From: an uncultured Bacteroides sp.
GTDB taxonomy: Bacteria; Bacteroidota; Bacteroidia; Bacteroidales; Bacteroidaceae
Length of the DNA: 56,090 bases
NCBI GenBank assembly: GCA_949288715.1
Contig: CASELH010000042.1
Coordinates: 1 to 56,090, forward strand
Reading direction: 5' to 3'
Shown here: positions 49,139 through 56,090 of the stretch, piece by piece
How positions within the stretch are numbered: position 1 is the first letter of the stretch
Layout of the letters: each line of letters begins with the position of its first letter
Made by a program: the position numbers and the translations under genes
The notes under the pieces: model-generated
Told to the model about the DNA's origin: nothing
Databases searched by the model: none
What the model saw: only the letters and a program-made list of their open reading frames with translations

Positions 49139-50662
49139 TTAGTGCTTAAAGTGGCGGAAGCCCGTAGTCACCATGGCAATGCCGTGCTCGTTGCAATAGT
49201 CGAACGACAGCTGGTCCTTAATGCTTCCACCCGGCTGGATAACGGCCGTGATGCCTTCGTTGCCGGCTATCTCTACGCAGTCGGGGAAGGGGAAGAAAGC
49301 ATCGCTTGCCATGACAGCCCCGTGCAGGTTGAAGCCGAAGCTCTTGGCCTTTTCGATGGCCTGCTTCAAGGCATCCACGCGGCTGGTCTGGCCCACTCCG
49401 CTGGCCAGCAACTGCTTGCCCTTGGCCAGCACAATGGAGTTGGACTTGGAGTTCTTCACAATCTTGTTGGCAAAGAGCATGTCCTCCACCTCTTGCGGAG
49501 TGGCCAGCTTGTCGGTCACCGGCTTCAGGTCTTCGGGTGTCTCAATCTTCAGGTCGCGTTCCTGCACCAATACACCGTTCAGCAGCGAGCGGAATTGCTT
49601 CTTAGGAAGCTGGCAGGGCTTGCGCACCAGGATGATGCGGTTCTTCTTCTGCCCCAGCACTTCGAGGGCATCCACATCGTAGTCGGGGGCAATAATTACT
49701 TCAAAGAATATCTTGTTTATCTCTTCTGCCGTCTCCTTGTCTATCACGCGGTTGGCCACCAGCACGCCTCCGAAGGCCGAAACGGGGTCGCCGGCCAGGG
49801 CATCCTTCCAAGCCTCGAGCAACGTGGGGCGCGAAGCCAGGCCGCAGGCATTGTTGTGCTTCAGGATGGCAAAGGTGGTGTCTTCAAACTCGTCGATGAG
49901 GTCTACCGCCGCATTGATGTCGAGCAGGTTGTTGTAGGATATCTCCTTGCCGTGTATCTGGTCGAACATGGCGTCGAGGTTGCCGTAGAAGTAACCCTTC
50001 TGGTGGGGATTCTCGCCATAGCGCAGCGTCTTCTGGTCGTTGGCCGAGTAGCGGAACGCACTGCCTTCCTCGCCGTCGAAATAGTTGAAGATGGCGCTGT
50101 CGTAGTTGGACGACACGGCAAAGGCCTCCTTGGCCAGCCAGCGGCGTTCTTCGAGGGTGGTGGTGGCGCCGTGCTCCGTCAGCATGTCGCGGAAAGGCTG
50201 GTATTGTGCCTGCGAAGCCACAATTACCACGTCGTTATAGTTTTTGGCAGCCGCGCGGATGAGCGAAATGCCGCCTATGTCGATTTTCTCAATCACATCG
50301 GCCTCGCATGCGCCGCTTGCCACCGTAGCCTCGAAGGGATACAGGTCGACGATGACCAGGTCGATTTCCGGAATGCCGTATTTCTCAATCTGCTGAATGT
50401 CCTGCTCCAGCCCGCGGCGGCACAGGATGCCGCCAAACACCTTGGGGTGCAGCGTCTTCACCCGTCCGCCCAAGATGGAGGGATACGTCGTGAGGTCTTC
50501 CACTGCCTGGCAGGGATAGCCCAGCGATTCAATGAACTGGCGTGTGCCGCCCGTAGAGAGGAACTGCACACCTTCTTCATGCAACTTCGTAATGATTTCG
50601 TTCAACCCCTCTTTATGGTAGACAGAAACCAGCGCTGTTTTGATTCTTTTAGCTTCAGACAT
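49139..50662 (-). CDS. purH: Bifunctional purine biosynthesis protein PurH
   Basis: 507 residues from the start at 50662 (MSEAKRIKTALVSVYHKEG); a longer open frame runs upstream past the promoter element and is rejected. The N-terminal MGS-like IMP cyclohydrolase domain has STGGTRQFIESLG and GGRVKTLHPKVFGGIL; the C-terminal AICAR formyltransferase domain has the catalytic Lys-His in LKHNNACGLA and ends with QPGGSIKD and GIAMVTTGFRHFKH. It performs the last two steps to IMP. Its placement ahead of mreB is typical of Bacteroides. Confidence 0.95.
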   Translation of the reverse strand: MSEAKRIKTALVSVYHKEGLNEIITKLHEEGVQFLSTGGTRQFIESLGYPCQAVEDLTTYPSILGGRVKTLHPKVFGGILCRRGLEQDIQQIEKYGIPEIDLVIVDLYPFEATVASGACEADVIEKIDIGGISLIRAAAKNYNDVVIVASQAQYQPFRDMLTEHGATTTLEERRWLAKEAFAVSSNYDSAIFNYFDGEEGSAFRYSANDQKTLRYGENPHQKGYFYGNLDAMFDQIHGKEISYNNLLDINAAVDLIDEFEDTTFAILKHNNACGLASRPTLLEAWKDALAGDPVSAFGGVLVANRVIDKETAEEINKIFFEVIIAPDYDVDALEVLGQKKNRIILVRKPCQLPKKQFRSLLNGVLVQERDLKIETPEDLKPVTDKLATPQEVEDMLFANKIVKNSKSNSIVLAKGKQLLASGVGQTSRVDALKQAIEKAKSFGFNLHGAVMASDAFFPFPDCVEIAGNEGITAVIQPGGSIKDQLSFDYCNEHGIAMVTTGFRHFKH

Positions 50663-50709
50663 GATAAGTTTTTTGAATTTAAAAAAGTACGCGTAAAATT
50701 TTAACTTGG

Positions 50710-50717
50710 CAAAGTTA
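50710..50717 (-). promoter_or_regulatory. -7 element for purH
   Basis: On the minus strand TAACTTTG, an exact TAnnTTTG match, 48 bp before the purH ATG. It may drive the whole purH-mre block. No clear -33 TTTG. Confidence 0.5.
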
Positions 50718-50786
50718 CGAATTTCTATGGGAAATCTCCCCTTGCAGAGGATTAAAAATGACGAACAATTATTTTTGTCTTCACTC

Positions 50787-50981
50787 CGCCGTACTTTCTG
50801 CCGCACTTCGCCGTACTTTGAGCCCCGCTTTCCCTGGAGAAGCCCCGGAGGAATGCGCAAGTTTTATTACCTGCCTTGTCCTGATTTCAGACGCTCTATC
50901 TTCGCTCCATAGCGCCAAGCCACGAGCGAAGCAATACCGAATGAGGTACGAATGGGGTACGAAGAAGGCACGGAGATGGCC
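50787..50981. repeat. 11-bp tandem arrays, copy L4
   Basis: A first group of three 11-bp units lies at 50787, 50798 and 50809 (CGCCGTACTTT, CTGCCGCACTT, CGCCGTACTTT). The leader then has CCATAGCG (50907-50914) inside TTCGCTC/GAGCGAA arms (50901-50930). The second group starts at 50938, 50949, 50960 and 50971 (CGAATGAGGTA, CGAATGGGGTA, CGAAGAAGGCA, CGGAGATGGCC), with a degenerate unit at 50927. The rest of 50663-51197 shows no gene; an open frame before 51198 crosses the repeat and is not used. Confidence 0.75.
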
Positions 50982-51197
50982 CCAAAAGGGTGCAGACCGG
51001 GAACGTACAACACTGACATTCAAGCACAAACAAGCGCACACATGCCACCAATCCGGCCCAAAGGAAGATTTCGGCGTGTAAAGATACGCGATTTATCCTG
51101 TAAAACGCATTTAACTATATTTTCAACAAAAGGAAGCTGCCTTTTGAGCAAAAGTGCGTATCTTGCAATCAAATTCATACCCATAATACCAAAACAC

Positions 51198-52544
51198 ATG
51201 AAGAATACATTTACATTCATTTCCCCTGTGCAGAATGACGGGCAGAAGCCCATGCGCAGGGAGGTTTACGAGCAAAGCGTAGAGCTATACGGAGAGGGCC
51301 GGTACCTGGAGGCCTTCCACTGCCTGCTGGACTACCTGAACGACAGTTTCCGCGCCAAGTATGGCAACGCGGAAGGCACAGAGTTCCACATTCCGCATGG
51401 CTCCATCGTGGTGCACATACGCATTGCGGAGGACGTGATGCACATTGAAGCCGACTTCCTCAACCTGCCCGAAAAGGGGCGCGTGGCCATGCTGAGACAG
51501 GTGGCTGACCTGAATGTAAACAAGCTGATGCTGGCGCGCTTCGTGAAGGAAGGCGACCGGCTGAAGATGGAATACCACACGCCGATGGCGCAAAGCCACC
51601 CGCACAAGATATACGGCGTGCTACAGAACATCTGCTACATAGGCGACCGCTTCGACGACGAATTCTGCACGAAGTTCGGGGCTACCCGGTGCTATGAGCC
51701 GCAGGTGACACCCTACGACGCCGACACCGTGCAGCGGGTGCACGAGGGCATACAGACGGTGGCCGCCGAGGCGCTGGCCGCGCTGGAGGCCTACAATGCC
51801 CACCGGGCTTACGGCTACTCGTGGAACGTGCTCGACACGGCTTTCTACCAGATAGCCTACTTTGCCCAACCTCAAGGCCAGCTGGGCAACGACCTGGAGA
51901 AGGCCATAGACGACATGGACGCAGAGCGCCCGGTGGAAGAACTGGTGGCCAAAGGCATGGACTTCCTGAAGCACCTGCAGGCCATGCCGCCCGAGAAGCT
52001 GGCAGAAGACCTCTACCTGGTGGACCGCCTGGTGTCCAACCGCCGGAGCGCGTCGCTGCAAGACATACAAGAGGTGATGAAGAGCGTGTACGAGGAAGCA
52101 AACGCCGCCATGCAGCAGGGCGACTATGAGCGCAGTGCCGTACGGCTGATGTACATCTACTACGAAACCTTCTTCTACAACGACATGCCCGAAGACGTGC
52201 GGGCAATGCTGGCAGAAGCCTTGCAGAAGGCAGGAGGCCGGCCGGTGGAGGAGGCATCGAACACGCTGTACGACGTGATGGACGACATTATGGAAGGCAA
52301 CATCATGCCGCAGATGCCGGCCGAAGGCTTGCTGGCCGGAAACCCCAACGCCCAGCAGATGCTGCAGCAGGCCGCTGCCGCTGCCGCCAATATGCAGAAG
52401 AAAATGGCGGAAGCCATGGCCGGGGGCGACGTGGCTGAGCTTCAGCAAAAAATGACCGAGGCCATGGCACGCGGCGACATGGCCGAATATGCCCGCCTGG
52501 CCGGAGAGTTGCAGCAGAAGATGATGCAAAACCTTTTTAGTTAA
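51198..52544 (+). CDS. Unrecognised cytosolic protein with YbjN-like N-terminal domain
   Basis: 448 residues from MKNTFTFISP; no signal peptide. Residues ~20-160 look like a YbjN or secretion-chaperone-like fold (FHIPHGSIVVHIRIAEDVMHIEADFL, then VADLNVNKLMLARFVKEGDRLKMEYHT). The middle is helical (LEKAIDDMDAERPVEELVAKGMDFLKHLQ). The last ~70 residues are Met/Gln/Ala-rich helix (QQMLQQAAAAAANMQKKMAEAM). This low-complexity style recalls the N-terminus of the DUF1266 protein at 149-1177. It lies 21 bp before a trypsin-like protease gene that also ends in a YbjN-like segment, so the two probably act together. No function is known to me. Confidence 0.7.
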   Translation: MKNTFTFISPVQNDGQKPMRREVYEQSVELYGEGRYLEAFHCLLDYLNDSFRAKYGNAEGTEFHIPHGSIVVHIRIAEDVMHIEADFLNLPEKGRVAMLRQVADLNVNKLMLARFVKEGDRLKMEYHTPMAQSHPHKIYGVLQNICYIGDRFDDEFCTKFGATRCYEPQVTPYDADTVQRVHEGIQTVAAEALAALEAYNAHRAYGYSWNVLDTAFYQIAYFAQPQGQLGNDLEKAIDDMDAERPVEELVAKGMDFLKHLQAMPPEKLAEDLYLVDRLVSNRRSASLQDIQEVMKSVYEEANAAMQQGDYERSAVRLMYIYYETFFYNDMPEDVRAMLAEALQKAGGRPVEEASNTLYDVMDDIMEGNIMPQMPAEGLLAGNPNAQQMLQQAAAAAANMQKKMAEAMAGGDVAELQQKMTEAMARGDMAEYARLAGELQQKMMQNLFS

Positions 52545-52565
52545 CCCCTTAAAACAGTACAATCC

Positions 52566-53645
52566 ATGGAAGAGAACATATACGACCTGGTCTTTAAAGT
52601 AACCCATGCCGGAGGCTCCGGGAGTTGCTTTTACCTGAAAGCATACGATTTGTTTGTAACAAACTATCACGTGGTGGAGGGCTTCCACACGGTGGCCATA
52701 CACGACAACAAGCGCAACCCGTACCTGGCCAAGGTGGTACTGGTGAACGCCACGCTGGACATTGCCCTGCTGGCCGTGGAGCATGACTTCTCGACCCTGC
52801 CCGACCTGGCGCTGGCTGGCAACGAGTCGCTGGGCATAGGCGGGAAAATACGCGTGGCGGGCTATCCCTACGGCATGCCCTTCACGGTGACGGAAGGCAC
52901 CGTATCCGCCCCCAAGCAGCTGATGAACGGGCAGTACTACATCCAGACGGATGCCGCGGTAAACCCGGGCAATTCGGGCGGCCCCATCATCAACGACAGG
53001 AACGAGGTAGTGGGCATCACGGTAAGCAAATTCAACGACGCGGACAACATGGGCTTCGGCATACGGGTGGAAAACCTGCGCAAGGTGCTGGAGTCGGTAG
53101 AGGGACTGGAACGCAACACCTTCCACGTGCAGTGCGAGAGTTGCGACGAGTTGATTTCCGAGCCCGACGAATATTGCCCCTCGTGCGGCGAGCAGCTTCC
53201 TGAGGGCATTTTCGAGGAACGGCACATCTCCCCGCTGAGCGAGTTTTGCGAACAAGCCATAGAGCGCATGGGCATCAACCCCGTGCTGGCACGCGAGGGC
53301 TACGAAGGCTGGTGCTTCCACAAGGGCAGTTCGGAGATACGCATCTTTGTGTGCAACCGCGCCTACCTGTTCATGGTGTCGCCGGTGAACCTGCTGCCTA
53401 AGAAAAACGTGGAACCGGTGCTGGACTACATGCTGAGCACCGACCTCTCTCCCTACAAAATGGGCATCGAGGGCAGGCAAATCTACCTGGTTTACCGCAT
53501 CCACCTGTCCGACATCACGGACGAGTACGAGGAGGAAATCTGCAACAACATGGTGAACCTCGCCAAGAAAGCCGATGAAATGGACAACATGCTGGTCGAG
53601 CAATTCGGTTGCGAGTTTTCGGCATACAGCAAGCAGGAGGAATAA
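52566..53645 (+). CDS. Trypsin-like serine protease with zinc ribbon, apparently cytosolic
   Basis: A 359-residue protein. An HtrA-type protease domain (1-180) has the triad His35 (NYHVV), Asp65 (TLDIALL) and Ser137 (NPGNSGGP), but there is no signal peptide or membrane helix and no PDZ domain. A zinc-ribbon CESC (190-193) and CPSC (204-207) follows, then a ~120-residue C-terminal domain (IFVCNRAYLFMVSPVNLLPKKNVEPVLDYML, LVYRIHLSDITDEYEEEIC) with a YbjN-like look. The intact catalytic triad in the cytosol is uncommon. It is the second gene of a two-gene unit with the 448-residue protein and ends at a strong terminator. Confidence 0.85.
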   Translation: MEENIYDLVFKVTHAGGSGSCFYLKAYDLFVTNYHVVEGFHTVAIHDNKRNPYLAKVVLVNATLDIALLAVEHDFSTLPDLALAGNESLGIGGKIRVAGYPYGMPFTVTEGTVSAPKQLMNGQYYIQTDAAVNPGNSGGPIINDRNEVVGITVSKFNDADNMGFGIRVENLRKVLESVEGLERNTFHVQCESCDELISEPDEYCPSCGEQLPEGIFEERHISPLSEFCEQAIERMGINPVLAREGYEGWCFHKGSSEIRIFVCNRAYLFMVSPVNLLPKKNVEPVLDYMLSTDLSPYKMGIEGRQIYLVYRIHLSDITDEYEEEICNNMVNLAKKADEMDNMLVEQFGCEFSAYSKQEE

Positions 53646-53651
53646 ACTTGT

Positions 53652-53688
53652 AAAAAAAGCGCGCGGCACCGGGCCGCGCGCTTTTTTT
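53652..53688. terminator. Bidirectional terminator between protease and bglX
   Basis: AAAAAAAGCGCGCGGC-ACCG-GGCCGCGCGCTTTTTTT: a very stable stem with T runs on both strands, between convergent genes. Confidence 0.95.
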
Positions 53689-53716
53689 ACAGGCATCCTA
53701 CCATTGGCCTATCGCA

Positions 53717-55924
53717 CTATTCCAGGGTATAGGTGGCTTGCAGGAGGTCTTCCTGCCGGCTGCTGCCGCCTGCCATCAGAAAGAAGTCGCCGGGCTCTAC
53801 CACGTAGCGCATGTCGTTGTCGTAAAAGCCCAGACACTCATCCGTAATGGGGAAAGCCACTGTCCGGCTTTCTCCGGGCTCCAAACGGAGTTTTCGGAAG
53901 CCCTTCAACTCCTTCACCGGGCGGGTGACGGAGGCTACCTTGTCTTGCACATACAGTTGCACCACTTCCTCGCCTGCCACCTTGCCGGTGTTGCACACAT
54001 CGACCACGGCCACAGCATGCTGCCCGGCCTTTTCGCCGGGAAGGACTTTCAAGCCGGAGTACTCGAACGTGGTGTACGACAAGCTATAGCCGAAGGGATA
54101 AGCGGGCTCGTTGGGCGAGTCGATGTAGGACGACACATAAGCCTGGTGGAGCGTGGAGGGGCGGCCGGTGCTTTTGTATTGGTAGTAGAGGGGAAGCTGC
54201 CCCACATGGAGCGGGAAGGTCATGGGCAACTTGCCCGAGGGGTTGTAGGCTCCCCACAGCACGTTGCAGATGGCATTGCCGGCTTCGCTGCCCAGCCACC
54301 AGGTGCAAAGTATGGCATCGGCCTGCCGGCGCAGCTCGTTGAAGATGAGCGGACGGCCACACATCAGCAGGGCAATGACAGGCTTGCCGGCCTTCTTCAG
54401 CTCGGCTACGAGCCGTTGCTGGGCGGCGGGCAGGCTGATGTCTGTCTTGGCCGCCTTTTCCCCGCTTTGCGAGGCTCTCTCGCCCACGGCCACGATGACT
54501 ACATCCGACTTCCGGGCAGCTTCCATGGCCGCCTCAAGGCCGTCGAGGGCATTGGTCTTGAGGTTATAGCCTTCGGCATAGTTCACCGTGAAGCCGCGCC
54601 GCACCAAGGCATCGTAAGGGGTGATGATTTTACTGCGGTCGGTAGTGGGCGCCCATGCCCCGGCCATGTCGTGGGGCGAACGGTTCAAGCCTCCTATCAG
54701 GGCCACGGACTTCACTTGGGGAGACAGGGGCAAAACGCCGTCCTTGTTTTCCAGCAACACGATGGAGCGTTCGGCCATGCGCAAAGAGGCATCCCGTATG
54801 TCCGGGGCATTGAGCACCCGGGCAGCGCGCCCGGGGTCGCAATAGCGGAAGGGGTCTTCGAACAGGCCCAGCTCGTACTTCTTCTCCAAGATACGGCGCA
54901 CGGCTTTGTCTACGGTGGCTTCCGGCACCCGGCCTTCAGCCACCAGTTCTTCCAGGTAGGTCAGGTAGCAGGTGCTGACCATCTCCACATCGAGCCCGGC
55001 CTGCAAGGCTTTGGCAGCGGCATCTTTCTTATCGGCGGCATAACGGTGGTTCACCAGCTCTTCCACCGAGTTGTAGTCGGACACCACAAAGCCCTGGAAG
55101 CCCCATTGCTCGCGCAGCAAGCGGTTGAGCAGAAAGTCATTGGCCGTGCAGGGCACGTTGTTGAAGTCGTTGAAGGCACTCATCACCGTAGCCACGCCGG
55201 CCTGAACGGCCGCTTTGTAGGGAGGCATGTAGAAGTTGGCAAATTGTCCTAAGGACATGTCCACGCTGTTGTACTCCTTCCCGGCAATGGGAGCGCCATA
55301 GCCTGCAAAGTGCTTCAGGCAAGCCATCACCGTGGTCGTGTCGGCCAGGCTTTCCCCTTGCAGTCCGCGGACACGGGCTGCGGCCACCAGCGCGCCATAA
55401 TAGGGGTCTTCGCCGGCACCCTCCATCACCCTGCCCCAACGGGCATCCCACGAGACATCGGCCATGGGGGCAAACACCCAGTTCAGACCATCGGCGGCGC
55501 TCTCACGGGCATTGCAGGCGGCAGCCTCTTCAATCATTTCCAGGTCGAAACTGGCGGCCTCGGCCAGCGGGATGGGGAAGCCCGTGTGATAGCCGTGAAT
55601 GACATCCAACCCGAAGATGAGCGGGATGCCCAGGCGGGACTGCAAGGCCAACTCCTGGAAGCGGCGTATTTCTTTAACGCCCACCACATTGAGCATAGAG
55701 CCTATTTTGCCGGCCCGCACATAGTCTTCCTTCGAGTAATTGGCTCCGCCCGGACCGGTGAAATCACCTCGGTAGGAGCATTGGGCCAGTTGCCCTATTT
55801 TTTCCTCCAACGTCATCCGTTCCATCAAGGCGGACACGAATTCTTCTTTGGGGGCAATCTGCGCAAGGGCTCCCTCGAAAAGGAGCCCAAGGCAGCATGC
55901 TGTCAATAAAATGCTTTTCTTCAT
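53717..55924 (-). CDS. bglX: GH3 beta-glucosidase (BglX type)
   Basis: A 735-residue secreted enzyme with a signal peptide (MKKSILLTACCLGLLFEGALAQ). The GH3 N-terminal barrel contains FGLDVIHGYHTGFPIPLAEAASFD, the KHFAGYG region and the nucleophile Asp283 in GFVVSDYNSVEEL. The C-terminal alpha/beta domain has SIVLLENKDGVLPL and VGERASQSGE, and a fibronectin-III-like domain ends the protein (YVVEPGDFFLMAGGSS). The periplasmic form cleaves terminal beta-linked glucose from oligosaccharides. A second GH3 gene lies immediately upstream on the same strand; no SusC/SusD pair is visible in the window. Confidence 0.93.
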   Translation of the reverse strand: MKKSILLTACCLGLLFEGALAQIAPKEEFVSALMERMTLEEKIGQLAQCSYRGDFTGPGGANYSKEDYVRAGKIGSMLNVVGVKEIRRFQELALQSRLGIPLIFGLDVIHGYHTGFPIPLAEAASFDLEMIEEAAACNARESAADGLNWVFAPMADVSWDARWGRVMEGAGEDPYYGALVAAARVRGLQGESLADTTTVMACLKHFAGYGAPIAGKEYNSVDMSLGQFANFYMPPYKAAVQAGVATVMSAFNDFNNVPCTANDFLLNRLLREQWGFQGFVVSDYNSVEELVNHRYAADKKDAAAKALQAGLDVEMVSTCYLTYLEELVAEGRVPEATVDKAVRRILEKKYELGLFEDPFRYCDPGRAARVLNAPDIRDASLRMAERSIVLLENKDGVLPLSPQVKSVALIGGLNRSPHDMAGAWAPTTDRSKIITPYDALVRRGFTVNYAEGYNLKTNALDGLEAAMEAARKSDVVIVAVGERASQSGEKAAKTDISLPAAQQRLVAELKKAGKPVIALLMCGRPLIFNELRRQADAILCTWWLGSEAGNAICNVLWGAYNPSGKLPMTFPLHVGQLPLYYQYKSTGRPSTLHQAYVSSYIDSPNEPAYPFGYSLSYTTFEYSGLKVLPGEKAGQHAVAVVDVCNTGKVAGEEVVQLYVQDKVASVTRPVKELKGFRKLRLEPGESRTVAFPITDECLGFYDNDMRYVVEPGDFFLMAGGSSRQEDLLQATYTLE

Positions 55925-55975
55925 GACGGTCTAATCATTGTTCATTACCCAGGATATGCACCTCAGGCAGGCGGC

Positions 55976-56090
55976 TTACAGCGTTACCCGCCCGTGCAGA
56001 GGCAATTCCTCCGACGATGCGCCTACCCAAATGTCGAAGTCCCCACCCTCCACTACGAACTGCTTGGAGCAGACATCGTAGTAGGCAAAG
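55976..56090 (-). CDS. C-terminal end of a second GH3 glycosidase (partial)
   Basis: Only the last 37 codons are inside the window; the gene continues beyond 56090. The translation FAYYDVCSKQFVVEGGDFDIWVGASSEELPLHGRVTL matches the closing fibronectin-III-like strand pair of GH3 beta-glucosidases, comparable to the end of bglX (YVVEPGDFFLMAGGSS). It stops 51 bp before the bglX start and should be co-transcribed with it. The substrate cannot be judged from this fragment. Confidence 0.8.
   Translation of the reverse strand, partial: FAYYDVCSKQFVVEGGDFDIWVGASSEELPLHGRVTL

Noticed and set aside
50952-51197. N-terminal extension of the 448-residue protein
   Set aside because: It begins inside array L4 and contains no conserved-looking sequence; MKNTFTFISP at 51198 is a better start.

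Overview
The window looks like chromosome from a member of the Bacteroidales, probably Bacteroidaceae. Supporting signs are promoters of the Bacteroidota type (TTTG, about 19-23 bp, TAnnTTTG), the block purH-mreB-mreC-mreD-mrdA-rodA, an arginine block argR-GNAT-argG-argC-argD, fimbrillin-family lipoproteins, a gldH lipoprotein, FISUMP and DUF4988 domains, and almost no Shine-Dalgarno signals. Most genes are GC-rich. The stretch from about 33.3 to 39.2 kb is visibly AT-richer and reads as accessory DNA. No rRNA, insertion sequence, integrase or CRISPR array was seen.

Layout: 0.1-4.8 kb is a minus-strand five-gene unit (small membrane protein, TPR-like protein, two ankyrin proteins, DUF1266 protein) beside tRNA-Met. 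5.2-5.97 kb is repeat-filled and precedes a frameshifted acyltransferase. 7.4-9.8 kb holds lptB divergent from an mlaE/mlaF pair (envelope lipid transport). 9.9-13.3 kb carries two fimbrillin-like lipoproteins flanking an HU-domain protein. 13.5-14.0 kb is a DUF4160/DUF2442 pair. 14.2-15.4 kb is a GntR regulator with a stomatin-like protein, then a ROK sugar kinase. 17.0-22.9 kb is a complete ABC efflux operon (ATPase, two MacB-like permeases, HlyD adaptor, TolC channel). 22.9-25.3 kb has cvfB, mdh and tRNA-Phe/tRNA-Pro. 25.4-30.5 kb is the arginine operon. 31.0-39.2 kb is the accessory segment: an AbiE-like toxin-antitoxin remnant, a candidate structured RNA, a collagen/GLUG lipoprotein, two tandem DUF1016 nucleases and a FISUMP lipoprotein. 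39.3-43.3 kb is metF-holB-ricT-gldH. 43.3-50.7 kb is the cell-shape block plus purH. 51.2-53.6 kb is an unrecognised protein with a cytosolic trypsin-like protease. 53.7 kb to the end carries two GH3 beta-glucosidases.

The most unusual signal is between the genes. Nine intergenic arrays have very regular unit lengths but largely unrelated sequences: five have 22-23 bp units (four with four copies, one with three), usually built around a palindrome, and four have 11 bp units in about four copies preceded by a related CCATAGCG-like segment. A second class has inverted arms made of 7 or 9 bp repeats. These elements fill most gaps of the arginine operon. Nothing encoded in the window explains them.

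All calls come from reading sequence and translations by eye. No database search, alignment or folding program was run.
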